36,647 bases of DNA, taken from IMG/VR virus record IMGVR_UViG_3300032223_000248, positions 1 through 36,647 of that record; one strand, written 5' to 3'. The position numbers were made by a program, and so were the translations under genes. Shown here piece after piece: positions 25,319-31,860 of this stretch. The stretch's first letter is position 1; each line of letters opens with the position of its first letter. The DNA comes from a virus. The notes beneath the pieces were generated by a model. It was given only the letters and a program-made list of their open reading frames with translations, ran no database searches and was not told where the DNA came from.

Positions 25319-25687
25319 ATGACTGTAGGAGCAACTGGTTTTAGAAACTCAGGTGGTACCGACCTTAACGGTATTTTCTGGGGATATAACGGAGACACAG
25401 GTAACCGTGGCGTAAACGACAGTAACGGTAACTGCGGTTGGAACTGCGCATGTAATGCGTGTAACTCTGCGTGTAACTGTAACTGTGGTAACTGTGACGC
25501 TGCCGACATTTCATTAAACGTAATTGTTACTGATTGGCGTTTGAATATCTTCCGTAATACTGATCGTGCTGATGGTATCCGTCACGATTCGCAAGACAAC
25601 ACTATGGGCATGTTCCGTTATATTCGTGTAAATTGCAACTGTAACTGTAATTGCAACTGTAACTGTAACTGTAATTGCAACTGCTAA
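25319..25687 (+). CDS. Asn-Cys repeat protein, possible modified peptide or fibre-tip protein
   Basis: A 122-residue protein of no family I recognise. Residues 1-35 are glycine/asparagine-rich (TGFRNSGGTDLNGIFWGYNG). Residues 36-59 hold eight cysteines, mostly preceded by Asn or Ala (Cys39, 43, 45, 48, 52, 54, 56, 59). Residues 60-104 are cysteine-free (LNVIVTDWRLNIFR). Residues 105-122 are nine uninterrupted Asn-Cys pairs that end the protein. In total 17 of 122 residues are Cys. GGAG is well placed, the start follows the S74 fibre stop by one base, and no signal peptide is seen. Metal or Fe-S binding, disulphide ladders, or enzymatic thioether formation are all possible. A radical SAM gene lies about 1 kb downstream. 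Confidence 0.8.
   Translation: MTVGATGFRNSGGTDLNGIFWGYNGDTGNRGVNDSNGNCGWNCACNACNSACNCNCGNCDAADISLNVIVTDWRLNIFRNTDRADGIRHDSQDNTMGMFRYIRVNCNCNCNCNCNCNCNCNC
25626..25684 (+). repeat. Hexamer tandem repeat encoding Asn-Cys
   Basis: Nine tandem copies of AAYTGY occupy 25631-25684. The order of AATTGC and AACTGT units shows a longer unit (AATTGC AACTGT AACTGT) that was copied, then extended by one AACTGT. Synonymous codons vary, so the Asn-Cys pattern looks kept at the protein level. A less regular version lies in the middle of the gene (25436-25497). Confidence 0.85.
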
Positions 25688-25701
25688 AAGGAAAAAAATA
25701 A

Positions 25702-26661
25702 ATGGCTACATTAGCACAAAGACCAATCGCAGGATTTGATGAAACTGGAGAGAAATCCGTTATCAATGGAAATTACCGTTTTACATACGGATTCGTAGAT
25801 AATAAAATTACAGTTAAAGTTGATAAGATTGTTAGACCAGATCTAACTAGAGAACATAATGACGAAGAAATAACATTTGAAGAAGTAGCTTCACGTGAGT
25901 TTACATCTTCAGAGTTCGCATTAAGAACTGATCACATGGCTTGGTATGTTGACTTTGATGTTGTTAACAATACAATCCTCGACCCATTAGACGTAATCGC
26001 CTATGGCGCAGCGAATGCATACAAAGAACCAAACTATAATGTTTTTGGTTTACATCGCGATTTAATGGCTCGTTATGATTCATATACATTACTACCGATG
26101 TTTTATGTTAAGACGTTTGATTACGGAACAGTTAATTTTGAAAATTCTTTAATTGTATTTTATACAGTTAAACATACTGAACCATCTCCTGGTGATACAA
26201 TTTTAAACAATGAAGTTATTACTTTAGAAGATGAGAACGCAACTCGTTTCTGGATTCGCGATAATCTATTATCCGCTGTAACATTCTCTATTAAAGATTC
26301 AGAAGGAAACTCTGTTGGAAATGTTTCTCCAAAATTAGAATCTACTCCAACTAAAAGACGTTATGGTGTTACTGACGAACCTGCTATGACTCCAAAACTG
26401 AATGCGTATGTAGCAACTTTACCAGCTGGTAAATATAATGTTACTTGCTCTTTCGCCAAGGAATTATACCCAACTGCTGTTAATTCATACGATATCGAGA
26501 TGATTAATGGTATTAGTGCGAAAAACAATATTACGATTGGTGCTGGACAGTCTGATGTTAACATCGACTTAACTGGTTTGAGTACGGGTGATGTATCTAG
26601 AATGAAATTTAATTTAGGCGCATTTACTGCTTACGCTCAATTATTGATTACCATTTCTTAA
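25702..26661 (+). CDS. Unknown 319-residue probable virion protein
   Basis: I do not recognise this protein. It is 319 residues with no signal peptide and no transmembrane segment, mostly beta-strand with short linkers. The N-terminal 150 residues include VINGNYRFTYGFVDNKITVK and a MAWYVDFDVVNN strand. The middle has MFYVKTFDYGTVNFENSLIV. The C-terminal 120 residues look like an Ig-like domain (VTFSIKDSEGNSVGNVSP; LPAGKYNVTCSF) followed by a short strand region. AAAAGGA precedes the start. It follows the Asn-Cys gene by 14 bases and ends before a terminator, so it probably belongs to the same fibre transcription unit. A fibre tip, capping protein or partner of the Asn-Cys protein is possible. 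Confidence 0.6.
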   Translation: MATLAQRPIAGFDETGEKSVINGNYRFTYGFVDNKITVKVDKIVRPDLTREHNDEEITFEEVASREFTSSEFALRTDHMAWYVDFDVVNNTILDPLDVIAYGAANAYKEPNYNVFGLHRDLMARYDSYTLLPMFYVKTFDYGTVNFENSLIVFYTVKHTEPSPGDTILNNEVITLEDENATRFWIRDNLLSAVTFSIKDSEGNSVGNVSPKLESTPTKRRYGVTDEPAMTPKLNAYVATLPAGKYNVTCSFAKELYPTAVNSYDIEMINGISAKNNITIGAGQSDVNIDLTGLSTGDVSRMKFNLGAFTAYAQLLITIS

Positions 26662-26678
26662 TCGTTTCTAATTTGACG

Positions 26679-26685
26679 CTAAATA
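26679..26685 (+). promoter_or_regulatory. Late promoter CTAAATA of the radical SAM operon
   Basis: CTAAATA lies 41 bases before the radical SAM start. Its AAATA forms part of the left arm of the terminator that follows, so transcripts begun here start inside the hairpin and escape it, while read-through from upstream would be stopped. Confidence 0.6.
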
Positions 26686-26713
26686 CCCTATGAAAGTAGG
26701 GTATTTTTATTTT
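26681..26713 (+). terminator. Rho-independent terminator after the Asn-Cys/319-residue unit
   Basis: A 10-base-pair perfect stem (AAATACCCTA, 26681-26690, with TAGGGTATTT, 26697-26706), a six-base loop and a T-rich tail. It ends the fibre/Asn-Cys transcription unit. Confidence 0.82.
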
Positions 26714-26725
26714 ATAAGGAATAAT

Positions 26726-28195
26726 ATGAGTAAATTTAAGTTGATCTTCCAAGGATCAAATGATGTGAAAGAAACTTTGATATATGACCCAATGACTTCA
26801 GAGATGGTATGGGAAAGTACTGGTAATAAACCTACCTTGACACATATCTCTCATGGGTTAGAGTATAAGATTGATGCTAAAGTTTGGACGCCAGCAAAGG
26901 TAACAAACCCACATAATCCAGAATTACACGGAAAAAAATCCGATAAACCAACTACGCTTAAAATCACAATGGGTCTTAAGTGTAATTATGCTTGCTCTTA
27001 CTGTAACCAAGCACACCAACCCCATGATCCAGTTGGCGGTCCAGAAGATGCTGAAGATTTGGTTCAAAAAATCAAAAACAATTTTAAGTTTTCCACCTAT
27101 GATACTTTCCGTTTAGAATTTTGGGGTGGTGAACCAATGGTATATTGGAAGACATTAAAACCTTTAGCTGAAAAGATTCGTACAGTTTATCCAAATGCTC
27201 AGTTTATGATGGTCACTAATGGTTCATTGTTGACCCGAGAAAAGATTGAATGGTTTAATCGTATGGGGTTTGCGATCGGTATGTCTCATGATGGACCACT
27301 CCATGCACAAAACCGTGGACCAGATCCACTAGACGAACCACCAGCAAAAGACGCTGTTGTTTATGCTCTTAAAACAATGGGTCAAAATAGATTTACATTT
27401 AACTGCGTATTAACACGTGAGAATGTTTCTATTGCTGCAGTTCGTGATTTTATTCTAGATAAACTAAATCGTAAAGATTATGGATATGATTATGTTGAAA
27501 TTGCTCAGCATGATCTTCAAGTAACAACAGAAGAACTAATGTTACCATATGATGACTCAGGTATGACTCACTCAATCCAAACCCCAGATGAAAAGAAAGA
27601 GATCCTTCATTCATTGTTTTGGGAAACAATTGAAAGTAGAAACCAATTTAGTTGGACAGTTAACCAGAAGATTCAAGGATTCTTCGAGTCTATCGTTTAT
27701 CAACGACCAGCTGAAGTTCTTGGTCAGAAGTGCGGTATGGATAAAGAAGATACCATTGCCATCGATATGAAAGGTAATGTGACTACATGTCAAAATACTT
27801 CATCTTTGACTAAACATAACCTTGGTAATATCGAGCAGTTGGATGATGTTAGATTAACGAACTCATATCACTGGTCAACTCGTAAAGAATGTCCTTCTTG
27901 CCCAGTAGTTCAGTTATGTCAAGGTGCTTGTTTATTCTTGGAAGACCAATATTGGACTCAAGCGTGCGAAAACCTTTTCTGGTATAATTTGGCTATCCTT
28001 GCTGCTAGTATGTTCATTATGACAGATGGATTGGTTTTAGTTGAAATCCAAGGTGAGAAGATTAGATTTGATGGTGAAACTTCACTTCCTGTTATCGATA
28101 TTGACTATGTTAAGTCAGGTGGTAAACAGAAATCATGGAAGGTTCGTAAGCCAGTTGGCATTCCAGTTGTATCGGTTCCAGCTACACCACAGTAA
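26726..28195 (+). CDS. Radical SAM enzyme with SPASM domain
   Basis: A 489-residue enzyme. I take the ATG at 26726, preceded by AAGGA; the in-frame ATG at 26690 lies inside the terminator stem. Cys86, Cys90 and Cys93 form the CxxxCxxC motif for the SAM-binding 4Fe-4S cluster (KCNYACSYCNQ), and WGGEP lies at 133-137. The C-terminal SPASM region is complete: Cys336-x13-Gly-x4-Cys355, then Cys389, 392, 398 and 402 (CxxCx5Cx3C), and Cys414, enough for two auxiliary clusters. Such enzymes mature peptides (thioether or carbon-carbon links) or proteins (formylglycine). The likely substrate is unproven; the cysteine-rich protein upstream is the obvious candidate. The 107-residue gene follows with a one-base overlap. 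Confidence 0.93.
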   Translation: MSKFKLIFQGSNDVKETLIYDPMTSEMVWESTGNKPTLTHISHGLEYKIDAKVWTPAKVTNPHNPELHGKKSDKPTTLKITMGLKCNYACSYCNQAHQPHDPVGGPEDAEDLVQKIKNNFKFSTYDTFRLEFWGGEPMVYWKTLKPLAEKIRTVYPNAQFMMVTNGSLLTREKIEWFNRMGFAIGMSHDGPLHAQNRGPDPLDEPPAKDAVVYALKTMGQNRFTFNCVLTRENVSIAAVRDFILDKLNRKDYGYDYVEIAQHDLQVTTEELMLPYDDSGMTHSIQTPDEKKEILHSLFWETIESRNQFSWTVNQKIQGFFESIVYQRPAEVLGQKCGMDKEDTIAIDMKGNVTTCQNTSSLTKHNLGNIEQLDDVRLTNSYHWSTRKECPSCPVVQLCQGACLFLEDQYWTQACENLFWYNLAILAASMFIMTDGLVLVEIQGEKIRFDGETSLPVIDIDYVKSGGKQKSWKVRKPVGIPVVSVPATPQ

Positions 28196-28518
28196 TGGCT
28201 TTTCTTGATTGTAATATTTGGGAAATTAACCAGTTCCCAAAATATGGAGTACATTTGGATAGGTATACCCTAGCCAATGTATTTCAATACAGATCTGATG
28301 TTTCTGAGTATCAAAGTAACAACTTTTATATCCAGATTCCAGAGTTTGAGATAAATGGAACAGATGAACAAAAATCATTTATCAATAAATATAAGGAGAA
28401 ATTGATACAATATCGTATCCCATTCCTTATAAATCGAATAAATAGAGGTATGGAGAGTTGGGTAATAGACCTGTCAATGTCTGATTACCTCTTGCATAAA
28501 ATAACAAAGGAGACGTAA
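28195..28518 (+). CDS. Unknown 107-residue protein in the radical SAM operon
   Basis: I do not recognise this protein. It is aromatic-rich and soluble, with no signal peptide or transmembrane segment. Visible segments are FLDCNIWEINQFPKYGVHLD, a QSNNFYIQIPEFEI strand pair, a lysine-rich helix (DEQKSFINKYKEKLIQY) and a C-terminal WVIDLSMSDYLLHKI. It overlaps the radical SAM stop (TAATG) and ends directly before the TRAP-type gene. In many peptide-maturation operons a small protein of this size delivers the leader peptide to the enzyme, but I see no winged-helix pattern to claim that here. Its position makes it a partner of the enzyme or the binding protein. Confidence 0.6.
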   Translation: MAFLDCNIWEINQFPKYGVHLDRYTLANVFQYRSDVSEYQSNNFYIQIPEFEINGTDEQKSFINKYKEKLIQYRIPFLINRINRGMESWVIDLSMSDYLLHKITKET

Positions 28519-29466
28519 ATGGAACAAAAACACGTAAAATGGGTTATCGCTCACGAACCTATTGGTTTGTTCTTGAAAGTTGCTGATTCATTCGCTAAGG
28601 AAGTTAATGAACAGACTGGTGGAAAGTTTAACATTGAAGTTCTTTCATTGTCAGACTATGCTACAAAATACAATGATGGTAAGAAAATTACCAAGAACGA
28701 CCTAATGGAGTTGGTAAATACTGGCGCAATCGAAATGAGCCATATCTACACTACTTGGTTGGCCGACTACAATAAAGATCTACACGCATTGGATCTACCA
28801 TTCCTATTCCGCGACCATGACCACGCTGACGCTGTTCTAGAAGGTCCAATCGGTAGCGATTTGTTAGCTGGTGTTTCTAAACAATCAAACATCAAAGCCA
28901 TGTCTTTCACTTACTCTGGTGGCTATCGTGTTGTTCCAGCTAATTTTAAAGCTGACACTGTAGAAGCATGGCAAGGTAAAACTGTTCGTACAAGTCGCAG
29001 CCCAGTTGCTGTTGAGACTTTCAAATTGCTTGGTGCTGAGCCTAAAGAGAATATTGCTTTGGAAGAAATGAACGCAGCTGCTAAAGCTGGTGAAATTGAA
29101 GCTGGCGAATCTACTTACGTTCGTGTATTCCCACTACAACAGAACGAAGCATTTAGCGTTGTTAATGACACTGCTCACAGTTTGTTTTTGACTTCTATTA
29201 TCGTTAACCAAGATTTCTTCAATCAGTTTGATGCTGAAACTCGTCAGATTATGTCTACTGCTGCATTTAATGCTGCTCGTAAAGAGCGTCGTGAATCAGT
29301 TGCTGACATTCCAAATATCTTGGCTGAGTGTGAAGAAAAAGGTGTTATGGTTGTTACTATGTCTGAAAAAGAAAAAGCTAAGTTTAAAGAAATAACTTCT
29401 CAGGTTTATGAGAAGTTTGCTGACTATTTTACTCCAGGTCTAGTAAATGGCATTCAGTTACATTAA
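28519..29466 (+). CDS. TRAP-type (DctP family) solute-binding protein without signal peptide
   Basis: A 315-residue DctP-type binding protein. Landmarks are VADSFAKEVNEQTGGKFNIE (20-40), the LDLPFLFRDHDHADAVLEGP segment (91-110), AMSFTYSGGYRVV, and WQGKTVRTSRSPVAVETFKL with Arg157 at the place of the conserved carboxylate-binding arginine. The following LLGAEPKEN is also typical. Bacterial relatives start with a Sec signal peptide; this one begins with MEQKHVKWVIAH, directly at the first strand of the mature fold, with a strong AAAGGAG site. No TRAP membrane subunits are nearby. It is therefore cytoplasmic or virion-borne rather than a normal periplasmic protein. A ligand-binding or host-attachment role in the particle is conceivable. 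A host origin is likely. Confidence 0.88.
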   Translation: MEQKHVKWVIAHEPIGLFLKVADSFAKEVNEQTGGKFNIEVLSLSDYATKYNDGKKITKNDLMELVNTGAIEMSHIYTTWLADYNKDLHALDLPFLFRDHDHADAVLEGPIGSDLLAGVSKQSNIKAMSFTYSGGYRVVPANFKADTVEAWQGKTVRTSRSPVAVETFKLLGAEPKENIALEEMNAAAKAGEIEAGESTYVRVFPLQQNEAFSVVNDTAHSLFLTSIIVNQDFFNQFDAETRQIMSTAAFNAARKERRESVADIPNILAECEEKGVMVVTMSEKEKAKFKEITSQVYEKFADYFTPGLVNGIQLH

Positions 29467-29476
29467 TTAGTAAGTG

Positions 29477-29483
29477 CTAAATA
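29477..29483 (+). promoter_or_regulatory. Late promoter CTAAATA of the PP-loop gene
   Basis: CTAAATA directly precedes a strong hairpin and lies 40 bases before the PP-loop gene start. A start point near 29490 would fall inside the hairpin, so new transcripts would lack its left arm. Confidence 0.58.
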
Positions 29484-29484
29484 T

Positions 29485-29512
29485 TGGGGAGCTTCGGCTC
29501 CCCATTTTTATT
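29485..29512 (+). terminator. Rho-independent terminator with TTCG loop
   Basis: An 8-base-pair stem (TGGGGAGC, 29485-29492, with GCTCCCCA, 29497-29504) closed by a stable C(TTCG)G tetraloop and followed by TTTTTATTT. It ends the radical SAM/TRAP unit. Confidence 0.9.
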
Positions 29513-29522
29513 TGAGGATATT

Positions 29523-30545
29523 ATGCAAGTTCTATATTACAATGTGTTCAATGTGCCAGAGATGATTAATAGTGATAATGTAACACCTTACCTATCACCA
29601 AACTTTTCATCAGATTTATTTTCTAATTATAGAAAATTTGGAATGGATAAACAGAATTTTGTATATGATAGAACTGGAACTATTCCTCATTATGTCAACA
29701 TAAAACCAAACCTAGCTCCAATCCCCAACACACAAGGTTTTAATAAATCGTTTGAGCAAGTTGTTGAAGAACGAGCCAAAGAACTTCTTAGTTTTAATAA
29801 ACAAGTTAATGTTGTATGGAGTGGTGGAATTGATAGTACGCTGGCTTTGTTTGCTTTAATTAAATACGCAAATGACCCAAGCCAGATAACTGTTTACGGA
29901 ACATATACATCAATTCTAGAATCAGGTAATCTATTTGATAATAATATTCTACCTAAGGGTGTGCGTCATAGAATTAGGGTTGCTTCAAAGAAAGAGTTTG
30001 AAAGTCCAAACGAAATATATGTAACTGGATTTATGGGTAATCAGTTATTTGGTCCGACAGATGACTTCTCTAAAAACTCAAAGGTAACATTATTTCATCA
30101 CCAATTTAATTATGAAGATCCTTTGGCTCCATACGAGAAGTGTATTTCTGGAGAAAAATTAGAATTTCTGCAGCCGATGATTGACGCTTCTCCAAAGAAA
30201 ATAGAAACAGTTAGAGATTTACGTTGGTGGTTTATTTTTAATTTAGACTGGTATACAGCTAAATTTGATGCACTGGTTCATACTAAGAATAGAAACGATG
30301 TCTATCATTTCTTCGATACAGAGGATTTTCAAAGATATGTTCTTACTACTAAAGAACCATTTACGAAAGAGGTTGGTAACGCATTGACCCATCGTTGGGA
30401 AATGCGACAACTAATTGAAGATTACAGTGGTAATAAACATTACCCTTGGAATAAAACAAAAGGGGTTTCGAATCTTAGCAACTCGAACCCCTCTTGGATG
30501 TTTTTACTTGAAGACTACAGTTTAGTAGTTAGTAAACCCAACTAA
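29523..30545 (+). CDS. Asparagine-synthase-like PP-loop enzyme
   Basis: A 340-residue protein. I place the start at the ATG at 29523 (GAGGA upstream); the TTG further upstream falls in the terminator. Residues 94-110 read QVNVVWSGGIDSTLALF, with the SGGxDS PP-loop at 100-105 that binds ATP pyrophosphate. GFMGNQLFG at 169-177 resembles the GxGgDELFGGY motif of asparagine synthase, though the acidic pair is missing (NQ), so full activity is uncertain. The N-terminal glutaminase domain is absent, so ammonia or another amine would have to be the donor. Relatives of this fold make amides, including macrocycle or lactam bonds. It follows the TRAP-type gene behind its own promoter/stem-loop cassette. 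Confidence 0.72.
   Translation: MQVLYYNVFNVPEMINSDNVTPYLSPNFSSDLFSNYRKFGMDKQNFVYDRTGTIPHYVNIKPNLAPIPNTQGFNKSFEQVVEERAKELLSFNKQVNVVWSGGIDSTLALFALIKYANDPSQITVYGTYTSILESGNLFDNNILPKGVRHRIRVASKKEFESPNEIYVTGFMGNQLFGPTDDFSKNSKVTLFHHQFNYEDPLAPYEKCISGEKLEFLQPMIDASPKKIETVRDLRWWFIFNLDWYTAKFDALVHTKNRNDVYHFFDTEDFQRYVLTTKEPFTKEVGNALTHRWEMRQLIEDYSGNKHYPWNKTKGVSNLSNSNPSWMFLLEDYSLVVSKPN
30453..30492 (-). terminator. Terminator of the minus-strand gene, embedded in the PP-loop gene
   Basis: On the minus strand, AGGGGTTCGA pairs with TCGAAACCCCT with one bulged A, and a TTTTGTTTT tail follows. It lies about 30 bases after the stop of the convergent gene and inside the 3' coding part of the PP-loop gene. Confidence 0.72.
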
Positions 30546-31139
30546 AACATTAAAGAAAACTTGTGCTTGGTCAGACAAGTTAGTTTCAGTATAACGCTGA
30601 ACATATCCAGGAGTTACAAAACACTCTCCGAGTTGCCCTCGAATACCAAAACTTGTTCCAACTAAATTCTGATAAACTTTCTGACGAATGGTTTGAACGC
30701 CACCACGTGTATCTGCGAAATATGTAAACTGCGGATATTGCCCAGTGTTAAGTACGAAAGTTAATACCAATGGAACATGCTCATATGCATGTAATGGAAT
30801 GTGTTCTTTAGCTTGTTGGAACAAAATGTTTGAACCAATAATTTGCGGTAGGTAATTGACGTTTTCACCTTCCTGCAATCCTTCTGTCGATTTTGGTTGG
30901 AACTCTTCCAACTGTTGGCAAATATCATATACAACTTCTTTAAATCTATCGATAGTTGGATGATCTAAAGACATTAGTTCAACATCTTCAGTTTGAGACT
31001 GGTTCAAATCAATCAACGATTGCTGTAATTCTTCAGTCAAACCATAAGAAAAACAACGAAGTTCTGTTGGGAATAGGATTTTTGAGAAAGTCTGTTTAAC
31101 TTCAGTTGATACTTCTTGTGGTGCTTGGTTGTTTTCCAT
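30522..31139 (-). CDS. Unknown protein with a possible 2OG-oxygenase/cupin-like fold
   Basis: A 205-residue protein with no confident family match. Residues 100-145 (IIGSNILFQQAKEHIPLHAY, HVPLVLTFVLNTG, FTYFADTRGG) and 172-202 (ECFVTPGYVQRYTETNLSDQ, QVFFNVLVGF) have the spacing of the two conserved blocks in phage 2OG-Fe(II) oxygenases. However, the HxD pair and the distal His are not clear: His113, His117 and His121 are the only nearby histidines, and Arg182 stands where the distal His would be expected. It may be a non-catalytic relative. The N-terminus is charged and helical. It is the only minus-strand gene between the fibre clusters, converging on the PP-loop gene with a 24-base overlap. 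GGAG precedes the start. Confidence 0.55.
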   Translation of the reverse strand: MENNQAPQEVSTEVKQTFSKILFPTELRCFSYGLTEELQQSLIDLNQSQTEDVELMSLDHPTIDRFKEVVYDICQQLEEFQPKSTEGLQEGENVNYLPQIIGSNILFQQAKEHIPLHAYEHVPLVLTFVLNTGQYPQFTYFADTRGGVQTIRQKVYQNLVGTSFGIRGQLGECFVTPGYVQRYTETNLSDQAQVFFNVLVGFTNY

Positions 31140-31159
31140 ATAATAACTCCATGAATTTG

Positions 31160-31191
31160 TTTAAAAATCGCTTCGCAGCTAATCTATTTAG
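31160..31191 (-). promoter_or_regulatory. Late promoter with weak stem-loop for the minus-strand gene
   Basis: CTAAATA (31191-31185, minus strand) lies 45 bases before the start at 31139. A short hairpin with a GNRA-type loop (GCT GCGA AGC) and an ATTTTTA run follow, resembling the cassettes before the radical SAM and PP-loop genes, though the stem here is only three base pairs. Confidence 0.42.
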
Positions 31192-31205
31192 CGTTCCCAA
31201 ATAAG

Positions 31206-31212
31206 ATAAATA
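31206..31212 (+). promoter_or_regulatory. Candidate late promoter for the second fibre cluster
   Basis: ATAAATA lies 42 bases before the start at 31255, within the 115-base divergent gap that also holds the promoter of the minus-strand gene. A ribosome site (AGGA) follows. Confidence 0.5.
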
Positions 31213-31254
31213 AAAGGGTAAAATAGATTTTATTCGGATATTTAGGATTCTACA

Positions 31255-31590
31255 ATGGCAACCATAAGTAACTTATTTGTTGATGCTGGAAGTGATTACA
31301 GTAACATTATTACAGTAACAGCGACCAATGGCCAACCATTAAACTTGACTGGCTATACTGTCGCTGCACAAATGAGAAAGTCTTATAGTTCCAGTACAGT
31401 CTTCAATTTCACACCATCACTTTATGACGCTCCAAACGGTAAGGTAAGATTGCAGCTTTCTGCATCTTTGTCTTCTAGTATGCCAGCTGGACGATGGTTA
31501 TATGATGTTGAGATAACTTCTCCTTCTGGTGGAAAAACCAGAGTTCTAGAAGGTATCGTTACAGTAACCCCAGAGATAACAAAGGTTTAA
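31255..31590 (+). CDS. Small Ig-like fibre-associated virion protein
   Basis: A 111-residue all-beta protein. It begins ATISNLFVDAGSDYSNIITV and contains LNLTGYTVAAQMRKSYSSST, a GKVRLQLSASLSS strand, GRWLYDVEITSPSGGKTRVL and a final EGIVTVTPEIT strand. I recognise this pattern from small virion proteins of marine T4-like phages that precede fibre genes, similar to the N-terminal domain of BppU-type baseplate proteins. It may link fibres to the baseplate. The next gene starts four bases after its stop. Confidence 0.65.
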   Translation: MATISNLFVDAGSDYSNIITVTATNGQPLNLTGYTVAAQMRKSYSSSTVFNFTPSLYDAPNGKVRLQLSASLSSSMPAGRWLYDVEITSPSGGKTRVLEGIVTVTPEITKV

Positions 31591-31594
31591 AAAA

Positions 31595-31846
31595 ATGGCT
31601 GATACAATCGCCACAGTTACCCCTGAAGAAGCACTTGCCGTTGCTGTATCTGAAGGTGTTCTTACACTTTCGTCAACCAATTTAGCTAGCCCAGCCGTAG
31701 TAGAATCATTATCAAACATCGCCGATGTTGATATGACTACCAATGGTAAGAAAAATGGGTCAATTTTAATCTATAAAGCTGCCACTGACAAATGGACAGC
31801 TGGAACTACCTTAGATGCTCAAAACATGGAAGGTGGATACTATTAA
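31595..31846 (+). CDS. Small fibre-associated protein ending in GGYY
   Basis: An 83-residue acidic protein. The N-terminal half is helical (TPEEALAVAVSEGV), followed by SLSNIADVDMTTNGKKNGSI and a LIYKAATDKWTAGTTLD strand pair. It ends in NMEGGYY, close to the endings of the large fibre (VDGGTY) and the 220-residue fibre (VDGGTIV). The N..DVD.....G..L.Y......W segment is a common tip or linker module of marine phage fibres. It is probably a structural part or chaperone of the neighbouring fibre. The start follows the previous stop by four bases without a strong ribosome site, so it is likely translated by coupling. Confidence 0.6.
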   Translation: MADTIATVTPEEALAVAVSEGVLTLSSTNLASPAVVESLSNIADVDMTTNGKKNGSILIYKAATDKWTAGTTLDAQNMEGGYY

Positions 31847-31860
31847 ATGGAGAATAATAG

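Noticed and set aside
25354-25500. The Asn-Cys protein as a substrate for formylglycine formation
   Set aside because: No CxPxR or CxAxR motif is present in the cysteine clusters.
25626-25684. Hexamer repeats considered as a CRISPR-like array or assembly artefact
   Set aside because: There are no spacers, units are in frame with varied synonymous codons, and a related cluster occurs earlier in the same gene.
26690-26725. An in-frame upstream ATG for the radical SAM gene
   Set aside because: It lies in the terminator stem and has no ribosome site; the ATG at 26726 has AAGGA at the proper distance.
29484-29522. An in-frame upstream TTG start for the PP-loop gene
   Set aside because: It lies in the terminator hairpin; the ATG at 29523 has GAGGA upstream.
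30461-30492. A GGTTCGA-containing hairpin on the minus strand resembling a tRNA T-arm
   Set aside because: No acceptor, D or anticodon arm surrounds it, and a T-rich tail follows; it fits a terminator.
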